Below, piece after piece: positions 45,811 through 56,905 of a stretch of 64,000 nucleotides of DNA; the first letter of the stretch is position 1, and every line of letters starts with the position of its first letter. The stretch is from Dryococelus australis (lineage: Eukaryota; Arthropoda; Insecta; Phasmatodea; Phasmatidae): NCBI GenBank assembly GCA_029891345.1, contig CM057000.1:124295838-124359837 (forward strand), written 5' to 3'. The notes under the pieces were generated by a model, which worked only from the letters and a program-made list of their open reading frames with translations, had not been told where the DNA came from and ran no database searches. Position numbers and translations under genes: made by a program.

Positions 45811-46085
45811 GTGGGCGTGGCCATCCTCTGATTGGCCACGCTATTGTCTGGGATGACAGCTGGCGAGTGAATTACCAGCAGCTGATTGGCGAACGGCGTC
45901 CCAACATTCTGCTGGCCAGTGACGCCATATTGCTGGCGTGTGTAGCAGGAATTCGCTATATAATCAGTGGTTGCACCTCTGTATTCCACTGTGTGACCAG
46001 GCAGTGCACTGCAATCATCCGTGGCTCGTCTTACAAACAACTTCAAGGCTGCAGATCTGAAGAATATAAGAAAATAAAGATAGGG
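45811..46085 (+). promoter_or_regulatory. Promoter-like block (GC box, two CCAAT-type boxes, TATA)
   Basis: GTGGGCGTGGCC at 45811, GATTGGCCAC at 45830, CTGATTGGCG at 45882 and GCTATATAATC at 45955 stand in the order and spacing of a Pol II promoter. An AATAAAG follows at about 46074. That order, with TATA and then a polyadenylation signal about 110 bases later, would also fit a solo LTR. No downstream coding exon was recognised. Confidence 0.35.
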
Positions 46086-46089
46086 TCAC

Positions 46090-47300
46090 ACTACATAGTG
46101 TTTGTCGCCAGATTTAATAGTGTTTCTTTCTAGTTATTTCTTAATCCGTAAATATGTAATATATGTAAGTTCATGATATAGTGTGTATTAATAATCGGTA
46201 GGCTGTGGTGCCCTCAGTAACAAGGTTTCTTATCGAACGGGGTGTGTGGATACGTAAGTATTGAACCCAGGACCACGCAGTGTAGGTGGTGTATGCATAC
46301 AAATAAGTGCAATCTTTATTCCCTCTGACATCAGATTATTAAGAGGATATTTTTGTTTTTGTACCTATTTTTTAATATTCATGTAATCAATCTTTATTTG
46401 CTTGTAATTTCCAGTCATTGAAAATAAAATAGAATTTCTCAGTTGTTTGTAATGTTATGGAATTTTCGGATTCACATTCAGCAGGGCTAACCTCACAAAA
46501 GTCAAGGTCATGTTCACACTGAAATGCCAGATTATGTCAAATTTGTTGACCTCTCTTTGGCCTCAGCCACCGAACTTGCTCCCGAACCCAGATTGCTTAT
46601 CTACTAACGTTCTTACAGAGTTAATGCATATCTCATTTTGAGGACTTTCAGGCTTCCATTGAATATTATTCCACCGCGGGCATGCTTCTAATTCTGCATG
46701 TAAACATTTTTGCTAATAAAGGCGCGATGCATACTAAATAATTATTTTTCTTTTTTCACAGATCTCATGCTGAAGATCATGGAGAGGAATTATATCAATT
46801 ACCTACTCAGAATCAAATATGAATGTTTTTTTTCTTCGGGGATGGCAATGTACGGTTATGAAAGTAAAAATAGTGGATCCTGAATGGTTACACATAGATT
46901 TTTGCACAAGGAAATTAAAAGTTCGCCATCTTACTATGCAGCTATGCGTTGGCAGTGGGTGTGGATGTTATTATACGTGGGTGCATCAAGCACCATTGTT
47001 CAAAATGTATTAAAATCGTACTGTTATTGGTACGGCCAGTGCATACAAAAAGGTGGATGGAAAATGACTAGTAAGGGGGGGGGGGGGGGTTAAAATCTCT
47101 CGGAACATGAAGGATGCTTTAAAACAGTAAAAAAAAAAAAAGTTATCAGTAATGAGAAATTTGCTAAATAAAATTGTATAATAAAAAAGTAAATGTAAGT
47201 AAAGCAGGAAATTTAAGGTGTCTGCATTTACTGTATCTCTTCAGCTGAAAAAAAAAAAAAAATTAACAGGCGCTGTTTCTTCATTAACCCCACCCCTTCC
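46090..47300. other. Intron or intergenic sequence, nothing recognised
   Basis: Short homopolymers (poly-G near 47075, poly-A near 47130 and 47250) and chance frames only. Confidence 0.4.
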
Positions 47301-47309
47301 AAAAAAAAT

Positions 47310-47520
47310 GCCTACGTAGGGCCGGTCACTCTTGGAGTTTATCTTGTGGGAATCGTGTCGGATGATGCCGCTGGTTGTGGGTTTTCTCGGGGATCTCCCG
47401 TTTCCCCGCCCTTTCATTCTGGCGCTGCTCCAGACTCACCTCAATCATCGTCATCGGCTCTCAAGAACTCGCTGTTAAGAGCCGCCCAAATCTCTTCAAT
47501 CATTCACACTCATTCTGCCT
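47310..47520 (+). repeat. SINE body with shared core, head missing
   Basis: GGTTTTCTCGGGGATCTCCCG-type core at 47381-47407, and TGTTAAGAGCCGCCCAAATC near 47475, as in the fuller copy at 34605-34860. The tRNA-like head is lost. Confidence 0.7.
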
Positions 47521-47593
47521 ACGCCGCTGGGCGATAGTGGTATATTTCGACTGCAGCACGGACTTGACCCCAACAGTTGCAGTCTCCTCGTAC

Positions 47594-47728
47594 GTACTGG
47601 ATGACGTTGAAGTCGTTGCTGGAGGAGGCGGCGGGCAACGCGACTGCGCAGTTGTCTCTCTCGTGTCCCTCGGCGCACAGAAGCCACGCCCACAGCACCA
47701 CCGCGCCGTGCCTGCACACACAAACCAT
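47594..47728 (-). CDS. Possible first coding exon of the peroxidase: signal peptide
   Basis: From ATG at 47728 the minus strand reads MVCVCRHGAVVLWAWLLCAE and then GHERDNCAVALPAASSSNDF, up to a donor TAC/GTACGA after 47594. A short basic start, a hydrophobic core (AVVLWAWLLC) and a polar stretch with alanines make a fair secretion signal, as expected for a secreted peroxidase. GC content is high, like the other exons, and it lies upstream on the same strand. However, it ends in phase 0, while the exon at 41763 needs a predecessor ending in phase 2, so at least one exon between them is missing. TTTGTGTGTGCAG before 47711 is also a plausible acceptor, in which case this would be an internal exon. 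Confidence 0.45.
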
Positions 47729-47734
47729 GTACAG

Positions 47735-48190
47735 AATAAAGATGACGTAGTAGCAGGGTGGCCAAATTGTGCTTTAAATTCTCCGTATACAGATTGTACT
47801 TTTCTTGCACCTTCATCAAAATTACCGTGCATCCGTGAAGAGTATGTATACGTGTATTTATAAATAAATACATATATCTGTAGGCTAGATACACAAGTAA
47901 AACTAAAATGTTAATCGAATTTATATAATAAGTCAGTTCAGCCATAATTAAAAATTTATTACGTGTAAAACTGTTTTGAATTTCACATACAGAAAAGTTA
48001 TAGATATTTCGACAAAATTTTAGTTACATGTGTTATTGCCGAATTAAAATATGTTCACCTGCATGTTATAAAGTTCATAATTAAATCATACGTGTATGAA
48101 TGAATGCCTGTTAATATGAAAATAATAAAACACTAAACATGCTATATATTAAAAATATTTTAAATACTCTAGTAGTAGGATTTGAGGGAC
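47735..48190. other. AT-rich sequence, nothing recognised
   Basis: No coding or repeat signal. Confidence 0.4.
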
Positions 48191-48249
48191 TTGGGCACAA
48201 AGGATCGAGTATTCGCAGCCTCGGAGCCGGGAGCCGCTAAGTTGGAATT

Positions 48250-48460
48250 TTCCTTTTTTCCCTAAAAATTTTCCTTTTTCCCTCAAAATTAATTAAAGTA
48301 CCCTACAAATTTCCCTATTTCCACCAAACATTTTTCTTTTTTCCCTTAAAATTCTCTAAAAAATTCTCATTTTCCCCAGAGCAGGCGAGAGGGATCAGAG
48401 ACCCAGGGTCGGGGATCAGCGACCCAGGTGACCAGGATCAGTGACCCAAGGGTCAGGACA
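48250..48460. repeat. Imperfect minisatellites (TTTTCCCTAAAA and GGATCAGNGACCCAGGG)
   Basis: First, several copies of a TTTTCCTTTTTCCCTAAAA-like unit (48250-48376). Then about four copies of a GGGATCAGAGACCCAG-like unit (48388-48455). Confidence 0.7.
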
Positions 48461-48639
48461 GCAGTAAATATGACCTTTGACCTTGACCTTCGATCCAAAA
48501 CAATTCTAAAAAATCCCAAAAAATATTTTAAAAATATATAAAATCTGTATATGAAAATTATTATTAGAATTTATTACGAATTATTGAAACATTTATTTAA
48601 AAAAAAAACTTAAATTTCCGGAGGTTACACCGTACCAAT

Positions 48640-48880
48640 TACCCATTCCACCATCATGGTAGGTTCAGCTAGCAGCCATGTTGGTCAGTGCAGTCTGCAA
48701 TCTTGGTAGATGTCCGCCCTCTTTCTAGGCGCAGTCCTCCATGTTTTTTTATTATAATTTCTTTTAGAGTTTATCTCTCACCTTTGTTCGACTACCATAT
48801 TAGATTTCATGTTTTTAATCACCTGTATACCACTAGGTGGCAGTCATATTAGTTTATGTGTTTAAATTACAGGTTGCACT
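48640..48880. repeat. Inverted relative of the 'AAGATGGC' repeat
   Basis: Motifs such as AGCAGCCATGTTGGT and TTTATCTCTCACCTTTGTTC are reverse forms of those at 30600-31330. Confidence 0.5.
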
Positions 48881-49739
48881 GTCGACCCCTGCCAATGTTT
48901 TTCATTGACTAATTAGTGTTTAGTCGGCAAGCCCCCACGACCTTTGTTCCATTCCCTCCATATCGGTTTATATTTTGAACACGTAGGTAGTATCGACTAT
49001 GTCACTTGCTATCTGACTGTACTGAATGGTGACAATGACCATTCCTACAAAGTATGTAAACTGTATATATATATTTTTATTTATTCTTAAATGCAAGTAT
49101 TTTTTAATGAAACAATTTTTATGTAATATATTTCTTCTATGAAAAGCAGGGAAGTTTTTTAAATAAAACACATCACATCATATTTTACATCAAAATTATT
49201 TTACACATAATAGAATATACAGGATTATTAATCTTCTTCGAGGTTCACCGCTCAATCTCTGCCTCGGCAACCCAGGAATTGATGTAAACTAATTCTCTTC
49301 GTAAACTAATTCTCTGAGTTCGTCAGAAGCATTAAATAATGTATAGGAAAGCATTGTTTATTTACAACAATCTTTAAAAAGCTTTGTCATACTGCAAGGC
49401 AACACAGGAATTTTTATATAATAGAAAAATTTATGAAGAGAAAGAAAAAAGTTCATTCAGGTTTAACAAAAAGATTTTTTATTCGATCAAACAACTTAAC
49501 AATACAGCTCAAATATAGTATTAAAATATCGAAAGTTTCTTGTTTCTGTAAAATCGTTTGCATTCTCCATTTAATATCAAAAAATTATTAATCTTTAGTA
49601 ATTCTTTCTTTCAAATAATAGTAAGTAAGATTCCTTCGACTAATTAAAACAACATGACACATGGTACCTGCTTCGATGTCTTTATTAAAATCAACACTAT
49701 TTTTTTATGTTGGTTTCTTCTTCTACTACGGTTGTTTTT

Positions 49740-50908
49740 CTGTATGAACAATCAATGACATATAAAGGCCTTCGCCCCCAAAATGTATAGTAATTAAAAT
49801 CACCATCAAAGTTTACAGTTGGTTTATAAAAAAGTTAATTATTTCTATAGCTGGTATCTAGTTTGGTTTTTGAATTTCTGAAATCATTTTAAACAAGAAA
49901 TTGTTTAAGATAAACACCGTTTTCAATGCTCAGATTCCAGTTTTCTTTAGGAAAAATTTCATTTATACTATTTTTAACATTTTTCTTACACTACAATGAT
50001 CAAACATAGTAGCGTGTTTATGCTGTTCAGCACAAAGTTGAAAACCTACAATTACAAAATCAGGCATATCATATGGAAAATTATTAAACTGATCTTTTAC
50101 ATCAAAGTTTAAAACAGTTGATTCAGCAGGAACTTCTCTTTCTAAAAATTGCCAATAATCAAAACTAATAGGTATTTTTGGATCTTTGTATATTTTTTAT
50201 TTAATTGCAATGGCGGTGTTAGATTCATATTCAACAATAGGCCACATAATTTCTAATTTTTCAATAACAATTTTACCAGGATCAGGACGATGTTTCGTAA
50301 CTTTATTATCTTTATTTAAAGTTTCATAAAGAAATAAACAGCTGTTACCAGATTAATTACGAAAAAAATAATTTTATAGCCACCTTTCCAATAAACTTCA
50401 TTGTTGTCACGAATAAAACCAAACAGACATATAAAAGGATATATAATTTTATTTGTTTTATTACTCGAAGCAGTTTTAAACTCTTTTGTTATATTATTAG
50501 AAACAGATTTATGTCGATATAGATTATCGACACAAGTAAATTCTAAATAATTTTGTTCACTTGGCGATCTTAATAAAGTATTCATCATTGTTGTTATTAT
50601 ACCCGGATTATCAACAGCTTCAATAATATTTCCATGATTTGAGATTTCTATTATAGAAAATTGGAAAGGAAATAAGATTGAAAAACATCAAAATGATCTG
50701 ATTCACCATAGTTTGCCGCATCTCCTACCTTATCTCTCTTTAGTAAACTAAATTGCTCATAAACATAAGCGTCATTTGGAAAAGAAAAGCCATCTCCTAT
50801 AGGAATATCAAATTCGATTCTATTATTGTAAACATTTAAACTCCCTCTAGTTTGATCAGTTAGAGGAAAAGTCTGCCTCTCAAAACTCTCAATACTTTTA
50901 TAACTCAT
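49740..50908 (-). pseudogene. Endogenous-virus major capsid protein, double-jelly-roll type, frame-broken
   Basis: The minus-strand frame starts at ATG 50908 and continues in several overlapping frames to about 49740. Diagnostic pieces are NRIEFDIPIGDGFSFPNDA near the start, KIPISFDYWQFLEREVP near 50150, and MPDFVIVGFQLCAEQHKHAT then MFDHC near 50035. A P-x-x-x-I-x-x-W order followed by an (I/V)-x-GFQ segment, polar residues and FDHC is what I know from the double-jelly-roll capsid proteins of adintoviruses and Polinton-like elements in arthropods. At least four stops or frameshifts are present, so no functional product is expected. GC content is about 27%, lower than the rest of the window, which may reflect the virus. 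The assignment rests on motif memory, not on a search. Confidence 0.65.
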
Positions 50909-50933
50909 TTATAAGTTAAAAATGTATATATAA

Positions 50934-51192
50934 ATGGCAGAATCAAAGGGAGTTTCTTTAGTTAAATTACTCGTTGAAAGATATAAAAAATATGTAAAGT
51001 GTTATGAAAAAGAATATGAAAAAAATAAGAAGAATGAACAACCATTAATTGACGAATTACGAAATATCGGCTTTAAAAAAAAGTAAAAAAAGCAAGTGAA
51101 GGAAACAAAAATTTAATAACAACATTAGTTCCTGTTGCAGTAAAACATTTAGATTATCCGCCAACACCAGAAGAAACATCATTCGAAAGATA
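50934..51192 (+). pseudogene. Small lysine-rich viral gene, frameshifted in an A-run
   Basis: ATG at 50934 opens a 50-codon frame (SLVKLLVERYKKYVKCYEKE) that stops in a run of A residues. A second frame (LITTLVPVAVKHLDYPPTPE, ending FER) continues immediately after, so one original gene of about 85 codons is likely, broken by an A-run indel. It is divergent from the capsid gene, with about 25 bases between their start codons. The function is unknown. Confidence 0.5.
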
Positions 51193-51233
51193 ATTATTCT
51201 CAGAAGAAAAATCTCCTAATTTGGAGGTGTAAA

Positions 51234-51830
51234 TGGGAATCGTACCACTGAAAAATTTACTACATGCAGCGTCTGAATCTACTATATATCTCGGAACAGA
51301 AATTGCAAAAAGAATTAATGTTATTAATGAAAAATTTGGTTTACATGGAGCTGGAAAATTTTTGCATTGGTGATACAAAAGTAACGATAAATAATGATAC
51401 ACTATTTGTGATGGATAAAGAATATAAATTAACACAGGGACTTTGTAATTTATTAACAGAAAATATACCAGAAGCCCTTAAGGATAAATTTAATATGAGG
51501 ATCATGAAAATTATGCAGAAATTGTTAAAACAACCAATGCTGCATTCCAGGAATATAATCCTAATAAGAAAAAGCTCCAAGTGGAGGTTGTAAATACATA
51601 AATATAATCAAACCAATTTATAATAATTATACAAGATCATCAAGATCAGAGCCAAATACACCAGAAAGAATTTCGCCAAGAACTCATAGATCTGGAGAAG
51701 GTATAAAACATATATAATAGTTTGCCAAAAGAATACATTTGGATGGATGATGTTAGAAAATTGGTTGATTTCATGGCGAAGAAAATGATGAAAATAAAAA
51801 TTTTTGCAGTGAAAAAGTAAACATAATGAA
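51234..51830 (+). pseudogene. Conserved protein of capsid-linked elements (DUF8207-like), frame-broken
   Basis: ATG at 51234 (MGIVPLKNLLHAASESTIYL) leads, through frame changes, into GDTKVTINNDTLFVMDKEYK, then LTQGLCNLLTENIP, and finally KEYIWMDDVRKLVDFMAKKM near 51750. The order (glycine-rich start, a DxxYxxTxGLxxLL block, a Y-x-W-x-DD-x-x-x-L-V-x-x-M/L end) matches a conserved protein of unknown function that I associate with capsid-bearing mobile elements in arthropods. It follows the capsid gene on the opposite strand, as expected for one viral block. Several frameshifts. Confidence 0.5.
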
Positions 51831-52260
51831 TATGCTAAACAAAAAAATTTCTGATTTTGTTATTAATAATCGAAAAGGAATTCCTTATCTTATAAGAGTT
51901 TTAAATGCAATTCCACACTCATTTTGGAATTCATAACACCATGGCAAAGGCATTATAAATTGGGCATTAAATAATTTAAATTTACCTGGAATGCATTTGC
52001 CTGGTTATAATTATTGTGGACCATTTACAAAATTATACGAAAGACTGGAAAGAGGCGATACAGGAATAAATAAAGTAGATGAAGCATGCAAATATCACGA
52101 TATTGCCTATAGAGATTATAAAGATTTAGACACTAGACACGAAGCTGATAAAATTTTACGAAAGACAGCTAAAGAAATTATGTTACATAAAAATACTCTG
52201 ATTTGAGAAAAAATTGCTTCTGCTGTTGTTACCTCAACAATGATTACAAAAATAGAATTA
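51828..52260 (+). pseudogene. Phospholipase-A2-type virion protein (parvovirus VP1u-like PLA2), nonsense-broken
   Basis: The frame from ATG 51828 stops at a TAA near 51936 and reopens in the same frame. The second part contains GYNYCGPFTKLYERL, a Ca-binding-loop region, then INKVDEACKYHDIAYRDY, the active-site helix with the His-Asp catalytic pair (HDIAY). This form (GxxYxGPxT, 20-25 residues, D-x-x-C/A-x-x-HD-x-A-Y) is typical of the PLA2 domains that parvoviruses and adinto-/Polinton-related viruses carry in a virion protein. The family uses them to breach endosomal membranes. Another stop follows at about 52204. Both catalytic residues are still encoded, but the reading frame is interrupted. 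Confidence 0.75.
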
Positions 52261-52326
52261 GGCTAGGGAATAAAAATGTTTTTTGAATATATATAAATAT
52301 ATATACTTATATATTCTTACATATAA

Positions 52327-52795
52327 ATGAAGATAACAAATATAACTTTCGATATTCCCTTTAAGGAATTAAAAGATTTTAGTATAGATAAATCTTAACA
52401 GATTATCAAATTACGGGAAAAAATAAAAAAATTGAATGAAGGCAAGAATTTCAAATTAACTTTACCATTGTCAACAGTCAAAAAGATGGCTAAAGAGAAA
52501 TCTAGAAGTGGTTTACATCATAGCAGAGTTATTCCCATTATACTTGCTGCTTTAGGTACACTCAGCGTTTTAACAGGAGCAGCTGGGGCAATTTATAATT
52601 CCAAACTAGAAAAAATAACAAAGAATTAGAAGAACAAAAAAGACACAGTTTAGCAATATAAAACAAGGCTGGAAGTGGATTTAAATTTGCCAGAATCAGA
52701 AGTGGTCAACACTATTCTATAGGGCTTGGAGCCACAAGAACATTCACATTTAGTTTTATTTTTCAAACCGAATACATTTGCAGAATAAGATAGGA
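52327..52795 (+). pseudogene. Membrane-segment core-like viral protein, broken
   Basis: ATG at 52327 starts a short lysine-rich frame with one stop. It continues as SRSGLHHSRVIPIILAALGT with a hydrophobic, Ala/Gly-rich segment (LSVLTGAAGAIYN), then basic residues and an AGSGFKFARIRSG stretch in the next frame. A basic protein with one Ala/Gly-rich hydrophobic segment and a G-S-G-x-basic tail resembles adenovirus pX/core-like proteins reported in adintoviruses. That comparison is tentative. Sequence similarity is lost at about 52750, where the Ty3/gypsy element begins. Confidence 0.4.
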
Positions 52796-52796
52796 C

Positions 52797-53256
52797 TTGC
52801 ATTCATTCTCAAAATATAAGATTTATGCTAAACAAAAGAGACAGTATAATTGTAAGATATACGGGTCATTGTGTGGTCCCAACAGCAAAAAAAAAAAGAC
52901 TTATGATCCTTCTACCAATACAGTTACTGAAGGAACTGAAGCTAAAGAACAGTCATATAAACTGAAGGATAACAAATTCCCTTCACCCTCTGACTCTTGT
53001 ACCAGTGAAACTTCATGTAGGTATTGTAAGAAGCTAGGTCACGCTATTGACCAGTGTCATAAGGTAAAAAAAAACAAGCATGCGAAGACAACAAGTGAGT
53101 GGTTCTCCTCGCAGTTCAGGCAAGTTTGCCAATTCCAAATATCATGCTCACCTTTTCAATTATGTGAAACTTTTTCAAAACTTTCAAAGGTTGTTTGGTC
53201 CTTATGCCCATGTAAGCTAAACAACATTTTAATTATGTTGTGTTATCTCCCCTAAT
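52797..53256 (+). pseudogene. Ty3/gypsy gag C-terminal part with zinc knuckle
   Basis: An open frame with a CCHC knuckle CRYCKKLGHAIDQCHKVKKN (C-x2-C-x4-H-x4-C) near 53016. Ser/Thr- and Lys-rich sequence lies before it. The first part of gag and any 5' LTR are missing; the element seems cut at its junction with the viral block near 52750. The knuckle binds retroelement RNA in the family. Confidence 0.8.
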
Positions 53257-53274
53257 GTTGGGGGTATTAAAAAT

Positions 53275-56200
53275 GTTAGGACACCACATGTTGAGGTAAA
53301 ATTAGGACCACTGTCAGTGTTTTGTGGACTCTGGATCTCCTCATACCATTATTTCAGTTAGACTTTTTGAAAATTTAAAAGAATTAAAATTACCTAAAGC
53401 TGTTGAACCTTCTGATGTCCAATGTTACACTGCTTCCAGGCATGCCTTGCCAAATTATTGTTGTGCCACTGTTATGTTAAATATTGGTAATTTTACTTGG
53501 ATTCATAAATGCCTAGTTTCCAAGCAACTGGGTTTAGACTTCATTTTAGGTGCTGAATTCATGGCTGCTACAGGCTTAATTCTGGACATTCAAGATGAAA
53601 ATATAAATTTTTAACTACTTCCCATGTTGACAAAGTAGAGTCCAACCAAGTAATTGATTCCTTTGAGCACCTTAATCAACAGCAGCATTCTGTGATTGCA
53701 ATTATTCGCAAAAGCTTTCCTGAGCTACTTAGTAGTGAGCTAGGCCTTACTTATTTACTTGAATACCAGATAAAGTTACTTTACAAAGAAAATATCAAGT
53801 GCCATGCATATAAATTAGCACTTCCCCAAATGGAAATGCTATGGAAACAAATTAATTTTCTTTGGACAAAGGTGTAATTGAGCAGTCTACTTTACAGCAT
53901 GCAAGTTTAGAAAAAAAGTTACGCCTTTTTGGTGCAAAAACCCAAGGGGAAACATAGTATGGTTGTGGACTACCATAAACTTAATAACAATATTGAAATA
54001 GAATCAGTACATCTTCCTGATCTCCATTCAGCTTCCAATTGGTTTGGAAAGGCAACATTTGTTACCACAATTATTGATTTGAATGCAGCATACCACCGAA
54101 TTTCCCTGTCAAAAATCCAAACCAATTACTAGTTTTTGTATCCCTTTGAACTTGTATCAATATACTCATGTGCCATTTGGCTTGGCCATGGGCGCCCAAG
54201 TATTTACCAGACATTTGGATATGATTATTTATGATGTTAATTTTAATTTGTTTATAAATATTTGGATGATCTTGTACAGTTTTGATGATCTCATACAGTT
54301 TTAAGCAACATTAAAAACACTTAAAAGAAGTACGCACTCATTTAGAAAAGACAGATCTCACTGTTCACCCTTACAAGGTTAGGTTAGCTGTACAAGAAAT
54401 TTGATTTTTAGGACATGGAATTTCTTCTAGTGGAATTTTCATTGAACCTGATAGGACTAAGTCCATTAGAGATTTCCCCCCACCATGTGATGTGAAATGC
54501 ATTGCAAGATTCATTGGTATGATAGAGTTTTTTGGTAAATTTATTTAAAACTTAGTTGAAAAGACAGCACCAATGAACAAACTTCGAAAGAAATTGGTCA
54601 AATTTGACCTTTGACACACTCAAAAATGACATCATACATCCCCCTGTGTTATGTATGCCAGATTTCAGTAAGGAGTTTATACTCCAAATTGATGCTTCTA
54701 GTCAAGCTATTGGAACCGTCCTGGCTCAGTAAATTGATAGCTGTTGTCAGCCAATTGCCTTCGCTTCTTGTACTCTCACTCCCCAGGATAAGAAAACCTC
54801 TACCATTTATGAACTAGAATGTTTGCCTGTAGTTATTGCTACTGCTAAGTTTAGGCAATATCTTGAATATGCAGAATTTCTTCTTGAAACAGACAAACAG
54901 ACTCTGTTGTGGCTTTGGCTCATCCTCACCAGTTAGGAAAAATTGGTAGATGGGTTGTAAAAATTTCTTCCTTGAAATTTAAAGTACAACATTTTAAAGG
55001 TACTGAAATTGTCGTTGATGATGTGTTGTCTCACATGTCTGATGGTACCAATATTGAATCTGGCATTCTCTCAAATTTTAATGTTTTGTCACGTTTTCGT
55101 TAGATTTTACTGACATCAAAGAACACCAAGAAAGATATAACAAGTTGAGTCAAATCATTGCAAATTTAAAAGCTGGCATGGAACATTAACCTTACTTTTA
55201 TTCAAAAGGGCTCCTTTGTTGTAGGTCTTGTGACAAAAGAAGTGCATTGTATTGTCTGATCATCTAAAAGTTATGATTTGTTAATATTTTCATTCATACC
55301 CACTTGGTGCTCATCTATGAATACGTAAAATCTTTCATGCTATTCGTCAGCATTTCATTTAAAAGGGAATGGATGCTAAAATTTCTGAAAGAGTAAAATG
55401 TTGCAAAATTTGTACTCTGTGCAAGCCAACACAGAATACACACTTTGGTTTTCTGTCTTCAGATGTAGCTGATAAATCTATGAAGATAATGTTCATTTAT
55501 TCTGTTGACCTCTTTCCTAGAAGGAAATTAGGAAACAATGTGTTATTAGTGTATGTTCATGCTTTCTCTAAATATGATTGGTTAATTCAACTTAGAAAAG
55601 CTGATGCTATCTCAACCATTTGTGTTCTTCAAATACGTACTTTTAAAATTTTTGTACACCCTCCCTCATCTATTGTTTCGGATAATGGTACTCAGTTTAC
55701 ATCTCCTCTGTTTAAAAACATGTGTTTTTATCATGGTATACACCACATAACTTTATCCTCATACAATCCTTCTCCTTCACATGTGAAGTGTTTCAATCGA
55801 AACCTTCGTTCAGCACTCATAGTTTTTCATGCGACAGATCAGACAAATTGGTATACAAATCTTTCTTGGCTTCAAATGGCTTTCAACTTTGCCATACATG
55901 AATCTCACAAAACTAGCTCATTTAATCTCATATATACTTTTGCTCCGAATAAACCTTTATAAAATTTGTGTCATCTAAATTACTTGTTGCCAAACAATCC
56001 TAACAATGTTTGTGATGTATGGGAATCTACCCTCAAAAATTTGAACTGAGCTCATTTCAAGAGCCATGGAAAGTATAATAAAGGTAGCATAGATAACCCT
56101 TTCCATATAGGTGACCTTGCTCTGTGTAAAGCACACCCTGATAGCAGGGCAGTTGATAGAAAAATGGCAAGGTTTCCTATCATTGGCTAGGCCAATATCA

Positions 56201-56310
56201 AACCCAAAGTTTTTTGATGCCAGTCACTGCCATAGCTGATCCCAGTTCAAGAGTATTTATTACAAAAGTACATGTCTCACATCTGAAGAAATATTATGTA
56301 AATAAATAAT
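53275..56310 (+). pseudogene. Ty3/gypsy pol: protease, reverse transcriptase, RNase H, integrase, degraded
   Basis: Domains in order are as follows. The protease has VDSGSPHTIISVRLFE (Asp-Ser-Gly) at about 53320. The reverse transcriptase runs from 53929, with MVVDYHKLNN, TIIDLNAAYHRI, VPFGLAMGAQVF and the catalytic box YLDD near 54257, the last in a shifted frame beside a short tandem duplication. RNase H near 54676 has LQIDASSQAIGTVLAQ and TDKQTLLWL. Integrase has VKCCKICTLCK near 55390 (zinc part), SVDLF, and SDNGTQF near 55678. The third catalytic position reads SHVKCFNRNL, where V-E-R-x-N-R is usual, so the catalytic Glu is lost. A GDLALCK module near 56110 follows. Order PR-RT-RH-IN is Ty3/gypsy. 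Many stops show it is dead. Confidence 0.88.
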
Positions 56311-56905
56311 ATATTTTTTTGTGCTCTTTAGGCGCTGCAGACCCTAACTGTGCACTTCTCATTAAATCATTCAGCAACAGTTTTATATGCTTGAACCTGG
56401 CTTCATCTTGTTCACGGACTGATCACCCATTGAACCGAGTCATTTTTAGGATCTATGTATTTTGTGAGCTCACTGTTTGACAAAAATCCAGCGGTGTTTA
56501 TCTAAGTTGTTTTTCATTTAAGTTGTATTGTTTCTATTCAGAATAAACCAGACAAATTTTCGATCAAAGTTGCCAACCATATCATTTTTATTAAGTATTT
56601 AGGGTATCGCATTCTTAACACAACCAAAGGGATTTAAAAATTAGCCGCACATTACTTGGATAATATTAATATCTTGTAGTCAGTGAAGCTCTGTCTAGTG
56701 CTAGGTTAGAACTTCTTGATCTTAAACATGCAATTGAAGTCAGTGTCCATGGATGGTTAAGTTCCTCTGCTGAATTCGAAGGATTTTATTGCTATTCTTA
56801 ACCAGATCGAACGGTTGATTACCCTTCCCCTACACATGATAGCACCTGTTAACATTGAGAACAGATTTTACTACTATGGATTTAGTAATGTTCATTAAAT
56901 TATTT
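56311..56905. other. Spacer after integrase, nothing recognised
   Basis: Short frames only. A paired LTR could not be identified because the 5' end of the element is missing. Confidence 0.4.

Noticed and set aside
47500..47832. Alternative minus frames of 110-149 codons over the signal-peptide candidate
   Set aside because: They read the GC-rich exon in other frames, giving Pro/Thr/Ser- or Arg-rich strings without a signal sequence or family match.
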